DNA of 64,000 nt, taken from positions 121,662-185,661 of the forward strand of contig NZ_JAUFPQ010000010.1 in assembly GCF_030409305.1 (NCBI RefSeq), read 5' to 3'. Position numbers and translations under genes: made by a program. This stretch comes from Halomonas maura (GTDB taxonomy: Bacteria; Pseudomonadota; Gammaproteobacteria; Pseudomonadales; Halomonadaceae). Under the pieces are notes generated by a model. That model worked only from the letters and a program-made list of their open reading frames with translations. It searched no databases and had not been told where the DNA came from. Each line of letters starts with the position of its first letter. Positions within the stretch are counted from its first letter, which is position 1. Positions 46,104 through 55,810 of this stretch are shown piece after piece.

Positions 46104-46454
46104 CTAGCACAGCGCGGCCCGCCGCCCGGGGCGGTCGCCCATGCGCGCCAGCCGAGCGGCCAAGGCGTCCAGCCGGGCCTCGTCCCCCTCGGCGGCCGCC
46201 GCCAGGATGGCCATCACCCAGTCGGGCATGCCCGGCTCCAGGCCATAGTAGACCCACTGGCCGTCGCGGCGGTCGGCGAGCAGGCCACCGCGGCGCAGGT
46301 GCGCCAGGTGACGCGACACCTTGGGCTGCGAGAGTTCCAGGGCATGGGTCAGCTCGCACACGCAGAGCTCGCCTTCCCGGCGGATCAGCAGCATCAGGCT
46401 CAGCCGGGTCTCGTCGGCCAGGCACTTGAGCACATCGGTCACCTCGAGGGTCAT
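46104..46454 (-). CDS. arsR: ArsR family arsenite-responsive repressor
   Basis: The protein has 116 residues from ATG 46454. The winged HTH (LKCLADETRLSLMLLIRREGELCVCELTHALELSQPKVSRHL) contains the metalloid-binding Cys pair Cys31/Cys33 in ELCVCEL, as in classical ArsR. It would release DNA on binding As(III) or Sb(III). It is the last gene of the GAPDH-arsJ-arsR operon, its start overlapping the arsJ end by 4 bp. Confidence 0.93.
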   Translation of the reverse strand: MTLEVTDVLKCLADETRLSLMLLIRREGELCVCELTHALELSQPKVSRHLAHLRRGGLLADRRDGQWVYYGLEPGMPDWVMAILAAAAEGDEARLDALAARLARMGDRPGRRAALC

Positions 46455-47695
46455 GCCGACCTCCCCGCCATCTCGTCGCTCGGCAAGGCCAGGGCCATCA
46501 GCGCACTGGCCGCCACCAGGGCCGCCGAGACCCACAGGCAGGCGGCCAGGCCCTGCACCTGGTAGAGCCAGCCCGACAGCAGCGTGCCGGCGAGCCGGCC
46601 CATGGCATTGGCCATGTAGTAGAAGCCCACATCCATGGAGACGCCGTCGGCCCTCGCATAGTGAACGATCAGGTAGCTGTGCCAACTGGAGTTGATGGCG
46701 AACAGCACGCCGAAGGCCAGCAATCCGCCGACGAGCCAGCCCGCCTCGGCCAGCGGCAGCAACGCCAGTAGCGCGGGCAGGCCAGCCAGTATCAGGGCCC
46801 AGAACGCCGTGACGCCCCGCGCGCCGCCCTTGACCAGGCCGGTCAGGCGCGGCGCCTGGGTCTGCACGCCGCCGTAGCCGATCACCCAGAGGGCCAGCAG
46901 CCCCCCCACCGTCCAGTGGCTCCAGCCATGCTGATCATGGAGAAATACCGGCAGGGCCACCACGAACCAGACATCACGGGAGGCGAACAGGCACAGCCGC
47001 GCCGCCGAGAGCACGTTGATGGCCCGCGACTTGGAGAACACCTCGGTGAACTTGGGCTTGCGCGTCTGGCGCCCCAGGTCGGCCTTGAGCCGCACCAGCG
47101 ACAGCGCAAGCACCGCGACCAGCATCACCGCCATGGCGATGACGGCGCCCCGGAAGCCGATCAGCGTCAGCAGCAGCCCACCGAGGAAGAAGCCGGCCCC
47201 CTTGAGGGCGTTCTTGGAGCCGGTGAGGATCGCCACCCAGCGGTAGAGGGCACTCCCGGCACCGGGGCTGTCCTTGGGCACCAGCACCTTGACCGCGCTC
47301 TTGGCGCTCATCTTGTTGAGGTCCTTGGCGATGCCGGAGAGCGCCTGGGCGGCCATCACCCAGGGCACGCTGAGCGCCTCGGCGGGCACCGTCAGCATGG
47401 CCAGCGCCACGACCTGCAGCCCCAGGCCGATGTTCATGGTGCGGTTGAGGCCCAGGCGCGCGCCCAGCCAGCCCCCCACCAGGTTGGTGACCACGCCGAA
47501 GGCCTCGTAGAAGAGGAACAGCAGCGCCACCTCCAGCGGCGAGTAGCCCAGCTGGTGGAAGTGCAGCACCACCAGCATGCGCAGGGCACCGTCGGTCAGC
47601 GTGAAGGCCCAGTAGTTGCCGGTGATCAGCAGGTACTGGCGCACCTCGAAGGGCAGCGTGCTGAGACGCCCGGTGAGACCGCCTGCCTCAGGCAT
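46451..47695 (-). CDS. arsJ: ArsJ organoarsenical efflux MFS permease
   Basis: The protein has 414 residues from ATG 47695; a GTG at 47710 is possible. About twelve membrane segments are visible. Conserved ArsJ stretches: [54 protein letters not shown] and [15 protein letters not shown]. ArsJ exports 1-arseno-3-phosphoglycerate made by the adjacent GAPDH, an arsenate resistance route. Its ATG overlaps the GAPDH stop (8-bp overlap), showing coupling. Confidence 0.93.
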   Translation of the reverse strand: MPEAGGLTGRLSTLPFEVRQYLLITGNYWAFTLTDGALRMLVVLHFHQLGYSPLEVALLFLFYEAFGVVTNLVGGWLGARLGLNRTMNIGLGLQVVALAMLTVPAEALSVPWVMAAQALSGIAKDLNKMSAKSAVKVLVPKDSPGAGSALYRWVAILTGSKNALKGAGFFLGGLLLTLIGFRGAVIAMAVMLVAVLALSLVRLKADLGRQTRKPKFTEVFSKSRAINVLSAARLCLFASRDVWFVVALPVFLHDQHGWSHWTVGGLLALWVIGYGGVQTQAPRLTGLVKGGARGVTAFWALILAGLPALLALLPLAEAGWLVGGLLAFGVLFAINSSWHSYLIVHYARADGVSMDVGFYYMANAMGRLAGTLLSGWLYQVQGLAACLWVSAALVAASALMALALPSDEMAGRSA

Positions 47696-48731
47696 TGCCC
47701 ACCTGCTCACTCCCCACCTTCAAGGCCAGCTCGGCGGTGCGGTTGGCGTAGCCCCACTCGTTGTCGTACCAGGCGTAGAGCTTGAGCTGGGTGCCGTTGA
47801 TCACCATGGTCGAGAGCGCATCGATGATCGAGCTGCGCGGGTCGGTGCGGTAGTCGATGGACACCAGCGGGCGCTGCTCGTAACCCAGGATGCCCGCCAG
47901 CGGCCCCTCGGCGGCGGCGTGCAGCGCCGCGTTGACCTCCTCCACCGTGACCTCGCGCGCGAGCTCGAAGACCATGTCGGTGAGCGAGGCGTTGGCCAGG
48001 GGCACGCGCACCGCATGGCCGTTGAGCTTGCCCTCGAGCTCGGGGAAGATCGCGGTGATCGCCTTGGCGGACCCGGTGGTGGTCGGAATCAGGCTCATGC
48101 CGCAGGCCCGGGATCGGCGCAGGTCGGGCTTGCTGGGAGAGCTCGGGGCATCGAGGATGACCTGGGTATTGGTGATATCGTGCACCGTGGTCATCGAGCC
48201 GTGGCGGATGCCGAAGGTCGCGTGGATCACCTTGACCACCGGCGCCAGGCAATTGGTGGTGCAGCTCGCCGCAGTGACCAGGCGGTGTGTCCCGGGGTCG
48301 TACTGGTCATCATTGACGCCCATCACCACGTTGAGCACGCCCTCCTCCTTGACCGGCGCCGAGACCACCACCCGGCCGACGCCCTGGTCGAGGTAGGCGG
48401 TGAGCGCCTCCCGGGTCTTGATCACCCCGGAGGCCTCGATCACCAGGTCGCAGTCCGACCAGTCGGTGTCCGCCGTCCCGCGGTGGGCGCTGAAGGTGCT
48501 GCGCACGCCGTCGACCACGATGGCATCGGCCTCGGCCTGGATGCCCTGGCCCGGCGCCCAGTGGCCGTGCACCGAGTCGAACTCCAGCAGGTGGGCGAAG
48601 GTGGCGGCATCGCCGCCCGGGTCGTTGACGCGCACCACGGCGACTTCGCCGGCCGCAACGCGTGGCCAGAGGCAGCGCAGCACGAGGCGTCCGATGCGGC
48701 CGAAGCCGTTGATGCCGATGCGTAGGGTCAT
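47688..48731 (-). CDS. ArsJ-associated glyceraldehyde-3-phosphate dehydrogenase
   Basis: The protein has 347 residues from ATG 48731. NAD-binding [16 protein letters not shown] at the N-terminus and the active site [14 protein letters not shown] (catalytic Cys about 157) are intact. In this setting the enzyme uses arsenate in place of phosphate, forming 1-arseno-3-phosphoglycerate for export by ArsJ. It is the first gene of the operon and is preceded by a palindromic operator. Confidence 0.93.
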   Translation of the reverse strand: MTLRIGINGFGRIGRLVLRCLWPRVAAGEVAVVRVNDPGGDAATFAHLLEFDSVHGHWAPGQGIQAEADAIVVDGVRSTFSAHRGTADTDWSDCDLVIEASGVIKTREALTAYLDQGVGRVVVSAPVKEEGVLNVVMGVNDDQYDPGTHRLVTAASCTTNCLAPVVKVIHATFGIRHGSMTTVHDITNTQVILDAPSSPSKPDLRRSRACGMSLIPTTTGSAKAITAIFPELEGKLNGHAVRVPLANASLTDMVFELAREVTVEEVNAALHAAAEGPLAGILGYEQRPLVSIDYRTDPRSSIIDALSTMVINGTQLKLYAWYDNEWGYANRTAELALKVGSEQVGNA

Positions 48732-48811
48732 GAGGGCCTCTCGAGTGACTGGGGTGGACGGCATGGCGAAGTCGGCGCCCGCGGCCACTTGGCCATGGGG
48801 CTGGCGGGGAG

Positions 48812-48833
48812 TATATATGGAATCCCATATATA
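48812..48833. promoter_or_regulatory. ArsR operator upstream of the GAPDH-arsJ-arsR operon
   Basis: A perfect palindrome with 9-bp arms TATATATGG / CCATATATA around AATC, 81 bp before the GAPDH ATG. Strongly AT-rich in a GC-rich setting and similar to the acr3 site. Confidence 0.75.
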
Positions 48834-48874
48834 GACGAGCCCGATGACCGCGCCGTGACAGGGCCGTAAACGAG

Positions 48875-48904
48875 AACGGGGAGGCGATGACTCGCCTCCC
48901 CGTT
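48875..48904 (-). terminator. Hairpin at the end of the pst operon
   Basis: A perfect 13-bp stem (AACGGGGAGGCGA and its complement) with a 4-nt loop lies 20 bp after the pstB stop on the minus strand. The trailing sequence (CTCGTTTAC) has only a weak T-run. Confidence 0.75.
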
Positions 48905-48924
48905 GTCGGTGCCGCGACGCCGCG

Positions 48925-49770
48925 TCAGCCGTAGCGACCGGTGATGTAGTCCTCGGCCTTCTTGGTGGCCGGGTTGGAGAACATCGTCTGGGTGTCGTTG
49001 TACTCGACGACCTCGCCCAGGTGGAAGAAGGCCGTGTAGTCGGCCACGCGGGCGGCTTGCTGCATGTTGTGGGTCACGGTGATGATGGTGAACTGGCGCT
49101 TGAGCTTGTCCATCAGGTCCTCGATGGTCGCCGTGGAGATCGGGTCAAGGGCCGAGGTCGGCTCGTCCATCAGGATGACGTCGGGCTGCACCGCGATGGC
49201 CCGGGCGATGCACAGGCGTTGCTGCTGACCGCCGGAGAGCGAGGTGCCGGGCTGGTGCAGCTTGTCCTTGACCTCCTCCCAGAGGCCGGCATCGCGCAGG
49301 GCACGCTCGACCAGCTCGTCGACGTCGGCCTTGCGGCTCACCAGGTCGTGCATGCGCGGCGCATAGGCGATGTTCTCGAAGATCGACTTGGGGAAGGGGT
49401 TGGGCTTCTGGAACACCATGCCCACCCGGCGCCGCAGGGCCACCTCGTCCATCCTGGCCTCGTTGACGTCGCGGCCGTCCATTTCCACCAGGCCGTCGAT
49501 GCGCACGCCGGGGATCAGGTCGTTCATGCGGTTGAGGCAGCGCAGGAAGGTCGACTTGCCGCACCCCGAGGGCCCGATCAGCGCGGTGACGTTCTGCTGG
49601 TAGACATCGATGTTGATATTCTTGAGGGCCTGGGACGCGCCATACCAGAGGTTGAGGTCGCGCACACGGATGGAGAGCTCGTGGTGGGCCTCCTCGTTGC
49701 GGGTCACGGGCTCGCCCGCGCTGTGACCGGTCATGGGCGCGATACTCCGCTCGGCAACTTGAATATTCAT
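48925..49770 (-). CDS. pstB: Phosphate ABC transporter ATPase PstB
   Basis: The protein has 281 residues. Walker [21 protein letters not shown], signature LSGGQQQR and Walker [13 protein letters not shown] are intact; [15 protein letters not shown] is PstB-specific. It drives phosphate uptake through PstCA. The N-terminus is about 30 residues longer than the core ABC domain. It is the last gene of pstSCAB, 30 bp after pstA. phoU, often next, is not found before the terminator. Confidence 0.97.
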   Translation of the reverse strand: MNIQVAERSIAPMTGHSAGEPVTRNEEAHHELSIRVRDLNLWYGASQALKNINIDVYQQNVTALIGPSGCGKSTFLRCLNRMNDLIPGVRIDGLVEMDGRDVNEARMDEVALRRRVGMVFQKPNPFPKSIFENIAYAPRMHDLVSRKADVDELVERALRDAGLWEEVKDKLHQPGTSLSGGQQQRLCIARAIAVQPDVILMDEPTSALDPISTATIEDLMDKLKRQFTIITVTHNMQQAARVADYTAFFHLGEVVEYNDTQTMFSNPATKKAEDYITGRYG

Positions 49771-49800
49771 CTTGGCATATCCTGTGTCGGGCCGCGGGAC

Positions 49801-50967
49801 TTACCAGCGACGTTCGAATTTCTTGCGCATCACCACGGCGGTGGCGTTGAGGGTAATCAGCACGGCCAGCAGCACCAGGATGCCGCCGGAGGTCTTCTCG
49901 ATGAAGGCCCGGTCGGGCTCTCCGGCCCAGGTGAAGATCTGCGCCGGCAGCACCGTGGCGGCCTCGGTGAAGGAGCTGGTGACATCGGGAATGAAGGCCA
50001 CCATGCCGACGATGATCAGCGGCGCGGTCTCGCCCATGGCCTGGGCCAGGCCGATGATCGAGCCGGTCATGATGCCGGGCAGGGCCAGCGGCAGCACATG
50101 GTCACGCACCACCTGCCAGCGCGAGCACCCCACCCCGAAGGCGGCATGACGGATGGAATCCGGCACGCTGCGCAGCGCCGTGCGGGTGGCGATGATGATC
50201 ACCGGCAGGGTCATCAGCGCCAGCGTCAGGCCGCCGACCACCGGCGTGGAACGCGGCACGCCGAAGAAGTTGATGAAGATCGCCAGCCCCAGCAGGCCGA
50301 AGAGGATCGACGGAATCGCCGCCAGGTTGTTGATATTGATCTCGATCAGCTGGGTGACACGATTGTCGGGAGCGAACTCTTCCAGGTAGACCGCCGTCAT
50401 CACCCCGATCGGGAAGGACACGGCCAGCGTCACCAGCAGGGTCATCAGCGTGCCCATGGCCGCGGAGGCGATGCCGGCGAGCTCGGGCATCTTCGAATCA
50501 CCACGGGTGAAGAAGGTGGTGTTGAAGCGCAGCTCCGCGCGCCCCTGTTCCACCAGTCGGTCGACCACCGCCTGCTCGCTGTCACGCAACTTGGAATGGT
50601 GGCCCTTGAGGTACTGGTCGACCTGGCCATCGGCCAGCACCCACTCCATGCGGGTGGTGCCGAGCAGCTCGGGATTGTCCTCCATGCGCCCCGGGATCAG
50701 GCGCAGGACGCCTCGGCTGACCAGCGGGCGCACCTCTTCCTGAACGGCGGCCAGGGGCAGCTGGCTGGCCCGCTCGCTGTAGTCGACCTCGACCTGGATC
50801 TGGGCCTGCTGGAAGGCCGGCACGCCCTTGACCAGCATGTCGGCGAAGAACAGTACCAGGAACAGGCCGGCCAGGCCCAGGGCGCCCATGGACAGCCACT
50901 TCAGCCGGGCGGACTTGCGGTGACGACGCCGGAGCTGGGCGCTGATCTCGTCGAAGGGTTGGCTCAT
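49801..50967 (-). CDS. pstA: Phosphate ABC transporter permease PstA
   Basis: The protein has 388 residues, longer than E. coli PstA. After the first membrane segment (about 24-44) a periplasmic insert of about 100 residues (VEVDYSERASQLPLAAVQEEV... to FFTRGDSKMPELAG) precedes the five-segment permease core with the EAA-type loop (IRHAAFGVGCSRWQVVRDHVLPLALPGI). Such long PstA forms are common in Halomonadaceae and pseudomonads. It lies 18 bp after pstC. Confidence 0.95.
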   Translation of the reverse strand: MSQPFDEISAQLRRRHRKSARLKWLSMGALGLAGLFLVLFFADMLVKGVPAFQQAQIQVEVDYSERASQLPLAAVQEEVRPLVSRGVLRLIPGRMEDNPELLGTTRMEWVLADGQVDQYLKGHHSKLRDSEQAVVDRLVEQGRAELRFNTTFFTRGDSKMPELAGIASAAMGTLMTLLVTLAVSFPIGVMTAVYLEEFAPDNRVTQLIEININNLAAIPSILFGLLGLAIFINFFGVPRSTPVVGGLTLALMTLPVIIIATRTALRSVPDSIRHAAFGVGCSRWQVVRDHVLPLALPGIMTGSIIGLAQAMGETAPLIIVGMVAFIPDVTSSFTEAATVLPAQIFTWAGEPDRAFIEKTSGGILVLLAVLITLNATAVVMRKKFERRW

Positions 50968-50985
50968 CGGGATGGCTCCAAGGCG

Positions 50986-52242
50986 TTAGAGGTTGTTGAT
51001 CCGATACTTCTCGCGGAACCGCCGAATCATGATCACCGAGACCAGATTCAGTGACAGGGTCACCACGAAGAGCACCAGGCCCAGGGCGAAGGCGGACAGG
51101 GTCTCGGCGCTGGCGAATTCCTGGTCGCCGGTCAGGGCGGCGACGATGCGCACCGTCACGGTGGTCATGTCCTCCAGCGGGTTGGCCGTGAGATTGGGCC
51201 GCATGCCGGCGGCCATCACCACGATCATGGTCTCGCCCAGCGCCCGGGACACCGCCAGCAGCGAGGCCGAGATGATGCCCGGCAGGGCCGCCGGCACCAC
51301 CACGTCCCGAATGGTCTCGCCCTTGGTCATGCCCAGCGCCAGCGAGCCCTGACGCATGCTGTCCGGCACCGAGTTGATGACGTCGTCGGACAGCGAGGAG
51401 ATGAACGGGATGATCATGATGCCCATGACGATGCCTGGCGCCAGGGCGTTGTTGAAGGAGGCGTCCAGGCCGAAGAACCCGGCCACGTCGACGATGATCG
51501 GCGCCACGGTGATGGCGGCGAAGAAGCCATAGACCACGGTGGGGATGCCGGCCAGGACCTCGAGCACCGGCTTGGCCAGGGTGCGCACTCGCTGGGGGGC
51601 GAACTCGGCCATGTAGATGGCCGACAGCAGCCCCACGGGGATCGCCACCAGCATCGCCACCAGGGTGATCATGAAGGTGCCGGCGAATAGCGGCACCGAA
51701 CCGAACTGGGCGGCGCTGGCCCCTTCCTCGGCGCGACCCGCGGCCTCGAGGAAGCTGGCTCCCGGGTTCCAGATGGTGCCGGTGATGAAGTCCCAGAAGC
51801 TCTGCATCTGGAAGAAGCGGATGGCCTCGCCGACGATGGAGACCAGGATGCCGAAGGTGGTGAGGATCGAGATCAGCGCGGCGCCGGCCAGAATGAAGCG
51901 GATCACCCGCTCGATGGCCTGGCGAGCATGGAAATCGGGGCGCACCAGGGCGATGCCCATGCCCAGGCCGGCACAGCCTACCACCAGACTGGCGGCCAGA
52001 AGATAGAGGACGGGGATCTCGGCCCCGGCCAGCAGCATGACGAAGGCGCCTACCGCCCCCACCGCGATCGCCGGGCCGGCCGTGGACAACACGCTGAACC
52101 AGGCGTACTGATCGGGCTGGGCATACATGGCGGTGCCCGAGGCGCGCACCCTGGCGGCCTTGGCCCGGCCCAGGAAGAAGGCTATCAGACCCAGCACCAG
52201 CAGGGTGCCGCAGAACAGGGCGAGGATTTGGTTGGTCTGCAT
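50986..52242 (-). CDS. pstC: Phosphate ABC transporter permease PstC
   Basis: The protein has 418 residues, also longer than the E. coli form, with two or three extra N-terminal hydrophobic segments (about 1-110). The permease core contains QFGSVPLFAGTFMITLVAM, LEVLAGIPTVVYGFFA and the EAA loop MRQGSLALGMTKGETIRDVVVPAALPGI. It pairs with PstA to form the phosphate channel. It lies 117 bp after pstS; a strong hairpin sits in that gap. Confidence 0.95.
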   Translation of the reverse strand: MQTNQILALFCGTLLVLGLIAFFLGRAKAARVRASGTAMYAQPDQYAWFSVLSTAGPAIAVGAVGAFVMLLAGAEIPVLYLLAASLVVGCAGLGMGIALVRPDFHARQAIERVIRFILAGAALISILTTFGILVSIVGEAIRFFQMQSFWDFITGTIWNPGASFLEAAGRAEEGASAAQFGSVPLFAGTFMITLVAMLVAIPVGLLSAIYMAEFAPQRVRTLAKPVLEVLAGIPTVVYGFFAAITVAPIIVDVAGFFGLDASFNNALAPGIVMGIMIIPFISSLSDDVINSVPDSMRQGSLALGMTKGETIRDVVVPAALPGIISASLLAVSRALGETMIVVMAAGMRPNLTANPLEDMTTVTVRIVAALTGDQEFASAETLSAFALGLVLFVVTLSLNLVSVIMIRRFREKYRINNL

Positions 52243-52307
52243 AGGTGTCTCTCGAAGGAATTCATCCGCAGGGGAGTCGCCAGGCCGGCTTCCCTGCCGG
52301 AACGCGC

Positions 52308-52337
52308 ACCGGCCGGCAACGCTGGTTGCCGGCCGGT
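52308..52337 (-). terminator. Hairpin between pstS and pstC
   Basis: A perfect 13-bp stem (ACCGGCCGGCAAC / GTTGCCGGCCGGT) with a GCTG loop lies just after the pstS stop. It has no T-run and probably acts as an attenuator or as a 3' stabiliser that raises pstS mRNA over pstCAB. Confidence 0.7.
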
Positions 52338-52359
52338 CGGGACGGGAATCCTGCCCCGC

Positions 52360-53373
52360 TTACTTCAGGTCGGCCATTTCGAGGCTCTCGTGGTCGGCCA
52401 CTGCCTGGCGAGCCTGCTCACGCATCTCCTGGGGAGCCGGGATCAGGCCAATGCCCTTGAGGTAGCCGAGATCACTGATCATCTGCTCGCTCATGAACAT
52501 GCTGGCGTACTCGTACATGGCCGGCACCTCGTCGGCGTGCTGGTTCTTCACGTAGAAGAACAGCGAGCGGGACACCGGATACTCGCCGCTGCCGATGGCC
52601 TCCGGCGTGGGCTCGACACCGTCGATGCTGGAGCCGATCAAGGTATCGGCATTCTCCTCGAGGAAGGAGTAGCCGAAGATACCGAAGGCATCGGTGTTCT
52701 CGGCCAGGCGCTGGACGATCAGGTTGTCGTTCTCGCCGGCATCGATGAAGGCGCCATCGGCGCGGATATCGGTATACCCTTCGTCGCCGTAGGCGTCCAT
52801 GTCCTCGGAGGCGGCTTCCATCACCAGCTCCTCGAAGGCGTCACGGGTCCCGGAAGTGGTGGGCGGGCCATAGACGGCGATCTCGCGGTCCGGCAGCGAG
52901 GCGTCGATGTCGCTCCACTGGGTGTGGGGGTTGTCGACCAGCTCGCCGTCCACCGGCACCTTGGCGGCCAGGGCCAGGAAGATCTGCTCGCGGGTCACGT
53001 CCATCGCCTCGTTGGCGCTGGACTGGGCGAAGGCGATACCGTCGTAGCCAACGAAGGCCTCGGTGATGTCGGTCACGCCGTTCTCCTCGCAGCGCTCGAA
53101 CTCGGAGGGCTTCATGCGACGCGAGGCATTGGTGATGTCCGGCGTCCCCTCACCGACACCGTTGCAGAACAGCCGCAGGCCGCCGCCGGACCCGGTGGAT
53201 TCGATGACCGGCGTCGGGAACTCGGTGGTGGCGCCGAACTCCTCGGCCACGTAGCTGGCGAACGGGTAGACGGTGCTGGATCCCACGATGCGAACCTGAT
53301 CGCGGGCCTGGGCGACACCGGCCACGCCCATGACGGCGGCAGCGATGACGGTGGTCTTGAGGATTCGGTTCAT
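52360..53373 (-). CDS. pstS: Periplasmic phosphate-binding protein PstS
   Basis: The protein has 337 residues from ATG 53373 (AGGAG upstream). A signal peptide (NRILKTTVIAAAVMGVAGVAQA) directs export. The mature protein begins RDQVRIVGSSTVYPFASYVAEEF, with the phosphate-binding VGSSTVYP and PPTTSGTRDAFEELV. It belongs to the larger, SphX/PstS-like group common in marine bacteria. It is the first gene of pstSCAB, under a Pho box. Confidence 0.95.
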   Translation of the reverse strand: MNRILKTTVIAAAVMGVAGVAQARDQVRIVGSSTVYPFASYVAEEFGATTEFPTPVIESTGSGGGLRLFCNGVGEGTPDITNASRRMKPSEFERCEENGVTDITEAFVGYDGIAFAQSSANEAMDVTREQIFLALAAKVPVDGELVDNPHTQWSDIDASLPDREIAVYGPPTTSGTRDAFEELVMEAASEDMDAYGDEGYTDIRADGAFIDAGENDNLIVQRLAENTDAFGIFGYSFLEENADTLIGSSIDGVEPTPEAIGSGEYPVSRSLFFYVKNQHADEVPAMYEYASMFMSEQMISDLGYLKGIGLIPAPQEMREQARQAVADHESLEMADLK

Positions 53374-53434
53374 GGAGAGAGCTCCTGTAGAGAGAAGTGT
53401 TCGTCCTTCGCGAGGCACAAGATGCCCCACGAAA

Positions 53435-53452
53435 ATGACAACTTCATGACAC
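53435..53452 (-). promoter_or_regulatory. Pho box upstream of pstS
   Basis: On the minus strand GTGTCAT-GAAG-TTGTCAT matches the PhoB direct repeat CTGTCAT-N4-CTGTCAT in 12 of 14 repeat positions. It lies 62 bp before the pstS ATG, so phosphate starvation control by PhoB is likely. phoBR is outside the window. Confidence 0.85.
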
Positions 53453-53470
53453 CCCCTCTCCTCTCCTGCG

Positions 53471-54682
53471 TCAGCTCTCCCGCTCGGCCGGCGAGGCCGC
53501 GCCACGCCCGGCGCGCCCCGCCAGCCCCCGCAGGGCCAGATTGCCGGCCAGTGACACGGCCAGCATGGTCAGCACCATCGGCCAGGCGCTGTCGATCTCG
53601 AAGCCACTCACCACCACGCCGGCCAGGGCCCCGCAGGTGAACTGGATACTGCCCAGCAGCGCCGTGGCGGTGGCGCTCATGTGGCTGAAGTGCTCGAGCA
53701 GCGAGGCGATGGCGTTGGGAGTGATCAAGCCGACCATACCCATGAACAGCATGATCAGCGGCACCACGGTCACCAGCGAGTCGAGTCCGGTGGCCACCAG
53801 CGCCACCAGGGTCAGCGCCACGGCCAATTGCACGCCGAGCCCCAGTCGCATGTTCTGCTGGGGGCTGCGCCGACGCAGCAGACGGATGTTGACACGGTTC
53901 GAGCCAGCCATGACCACCACGTTGGCCCCGAAGAGCACCGGGTACACCGCCGGCGACACGCCATAGTGGGTCATGTACAGGAACGGCGAGGCGGTGATGA
54001 AGGCGAACATGCCGGCGAAGGTCGCGGCCACGGCCAGCACGTAGCCCATGCCCTCGCGATGACGCAACACGCTGGCGTAGTTGCGCAGCACCTGCCGGGG
54101 CGAGGCCAGCGGCGCGTCCGGTGCGCGGGTCTCGGGCAGGCGCGTGCCCATCAGCCACAGCAGGAAGGCGGCGTAGACCGCCAGGAAGACGAAGATCAGC
54201 CACCAGTCGGCGAGGTACAGCAGGCCACTGCCCACCGCCGGCGCCGCCAGCGGGGCCAGCATCATGATCATCGCCATGGTCGACATCACCTTGGCGGCCT
54301 CGCGGCCGCTGAAGCAGTCGCGCACGATCGCCGCGGAATTGACCACGCAGGCCCCGCCGCCCAGCGCCTGAACCAGGCGCCAGGCCAACAGCTCGGCGAG
54401 GCTGTCCACCGTGGTCAGCAGCAGGCTGGCCAGCAGGAAGATCACCAGCCCGCCGAGCAGCACGGGCTTTCGGCCCAGCCGATCGGAGAGCGGTCCCCCG
54501 GTCAGCTGGCCGAGGGCGAAGCCGAACAGGAAGACGCTGATCGACAGCTCGGTATGGTGGATGCTGGCGCCCACGGCCTCGGCCAGGGCCGGCATGGCCG
54601 GCAGGTAGGCGTCGATGGCAAAGGGGGCCAGGGCGGTGTTGGCGGCCACCAGCAGGGCCACGCGTCGGGCATTGAGAGTCAA
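53471..54682 (-). CDS. Bcr/CflA-type MFS drug efflux pump
   Basis: The protein has 403 residues. The start is a TTG at 54682 with GGAGG 5 bp upstream (MTLNARRVALLVAANTALAPFAIDAYLPAMP). About twelve membrane segments; the N-terminal IDAYLPAMP motif and LTGGPLSDRLGRKPVLLGGL are typical of the Bcr/CflA (bicyclomycin/sulfonamide) exporters. Its substrate is not predictable. It lies upstream of pstS in the same direction, but the Pho box separates them. Confidence 0.88.
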   Translation of the reverse strand: MTLNARRVALLVAANTALAPFAIDAYLPAMPALAEAVGASIHHTELSISVFLFGFALGQLTGGPLSDRLGRKPVLLGGLVIFLLASLLLTTVDSLAELLAWRLVQALGGGACVVNSAAIVRDCFSGREAAKVMSTMAMIMMLAPLAAPAVGSGLLYLADWWLIFVFLAVYAAFLLWLMGTRLPETRAPDAPLASPRQVLRNYASVLRHREGMGYVLAVAATFAGMFAFITASPFLYMTHYGVSPAVYPVLFGANVVVMAGSNRVNIRLLRRRSPQQNMRLGLGVQLAVALTLVALVATGLDSLVTVVPLIMLFMGMVGLITPNAIASLLEHFSHMSATATALLGSIQFTCGALAGVVVSGFEIDSAWPMVLTMLAVSLAGNLALRGLAGRAGRGAASPAERES

Positions 54683-54813
54683 GGCACCTCCGACAGGGTT
54701 TCCGATAGGCCGCTAATGATAACGCGAATCCGGCGCGAATGCCGTTGCCGTCTATGTTCGCCCATGCGGCCTTGGTAGAGTGAAAGACAGACGACACGGA
54801 GGACACCCCCGCC

Positions 54814-55752
54814 ATGGCAGATGACCTGCTTTCACAACTCAAGCGCATGACCACCGTGGTGGCCGATACCGGCGACCTCGAGGCGATTCGCCGCTTCTCG
54901 CCCACCGACGCCACGACCAACCCCTCGCTGATCCTGCAGGCCGCCCAGCAGGAAGGCCGCCGGGCCCGGCTCGCCGAGATCGCCCGCCACGCCACCGATA
55001 TCGACGACGCCCTGGACGGCGTGGCGGTGGAGATCGGCAGCGAGATCAGCGCCCTGGTACCCGGCTACGTGTCCACCGAGGTCAGCGCCCGGCTGTCCTT
55101 CGACAGCGAGGCCACCCTGGCCCGGGCCCGTTCGCTGATCGAGCGCTATGGCCGCCACGGGGTCGGCCCGGAGCGCATCCTGATCAAGGTAGCCGCCACC
55201 TGGGAAGGCATCCAGGCGGCCAGGGTGCTGGAGCGCGAGGGTATCCACACCAACCTCACGCTGCTGTTCGGCTTCGCCCAGGCCCGCGCCTGTGCCGACG
55301 CCGGGGTGACCCTGGTCTCGCCCTTCGTGGGCCGCATCCTCGACTGGCACAAGGCCCAGGATCCCGAGGCCGACTTCGCGGGCGATCGTGATCCCGGCGT
55401 CCAGTCGGTCCGGCGCATCTACGAGCACTTCAAGGGCCATGGCTTCGAGACCATCGTGATGGGCGCCAGCTTCCGCAACAGCGGCGAGATCCAGGCGCTG
55501 GCCGGCTGCGACCGCCTGACCATCTCGCCGGCACTGCTCGGCGAGCTGGCCGAGACCGAGGGCACCCTGGAGCGGCGCCTGGCGCCGCTGGGCGCCGAGA
55601 CCCGCCCCCCAGAACCGCAGGACGAGGCGGAATTCCGCTGGGCGCTGAACGAGGATGCCATGGCCACCGAGAAGCTGGCCGAGGGCATCCGCAAGTTCAT
55701 GGCCGACCAGCGCCGGCTCGAGGCCTTGCTGGGCGAACTGCGTCAGGCCTGA
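54814..55752 (+). CDS. tal: Transaldolase
   Basis: The protein has 312 residues, class TalB-like. The Schiff-base Lys125 lies in [21 protein letters not shown] and [34 protein letters not shown] are conserved. It exchanges dihydroxyacetone units in the non-oxidative pentose phosphate pathway. Single gene with a terminator, divergent from the MFS pump. Confidence 0.96.
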   Translation: MADDLLSQLKRMTTVVADTGDLEAIRRFSPTDATTNPSLILQAAQQEGRRARLAEIARHATDIDDALDGVAVEIGSEISALVPGYVSTEVSARLSFDSEATLARARSLIERYGRHGVGPERILIKVAATWEGIQAARVLEREGIHTNLTLLFGFAQARACADAGVTLVSPFVGRILDWHKAQDPEADFAGDRDPGVQSVRRIYEHFKGHGFETIVMGASFRNSGEIQALAGCDRLTISPALLGELAETEGTLERRLAPLGAETRPPEPQDEAEFRWALNEDAMATEKLAEGIRKFMADQRRLEALLGELRQA

Positions 55753-55757
55753 CGAAA

Positions 55758-55786
55758 ACGGGGAGTCGCCGTCGGCGCCTCCCCGT
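55758..55786 (+). terminator. Terminator after tal
   Basis: ACGGGGAG pairs with CTCCCCGT, extended by CGCC/GGCG, 5 bp after the tal stop. It also ends the convergent STAS gene region. Confidence 0.7.
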
Positions 55787-55810
55787 CTCCCATGTGGCGT
55801 CGGCGGCGTC

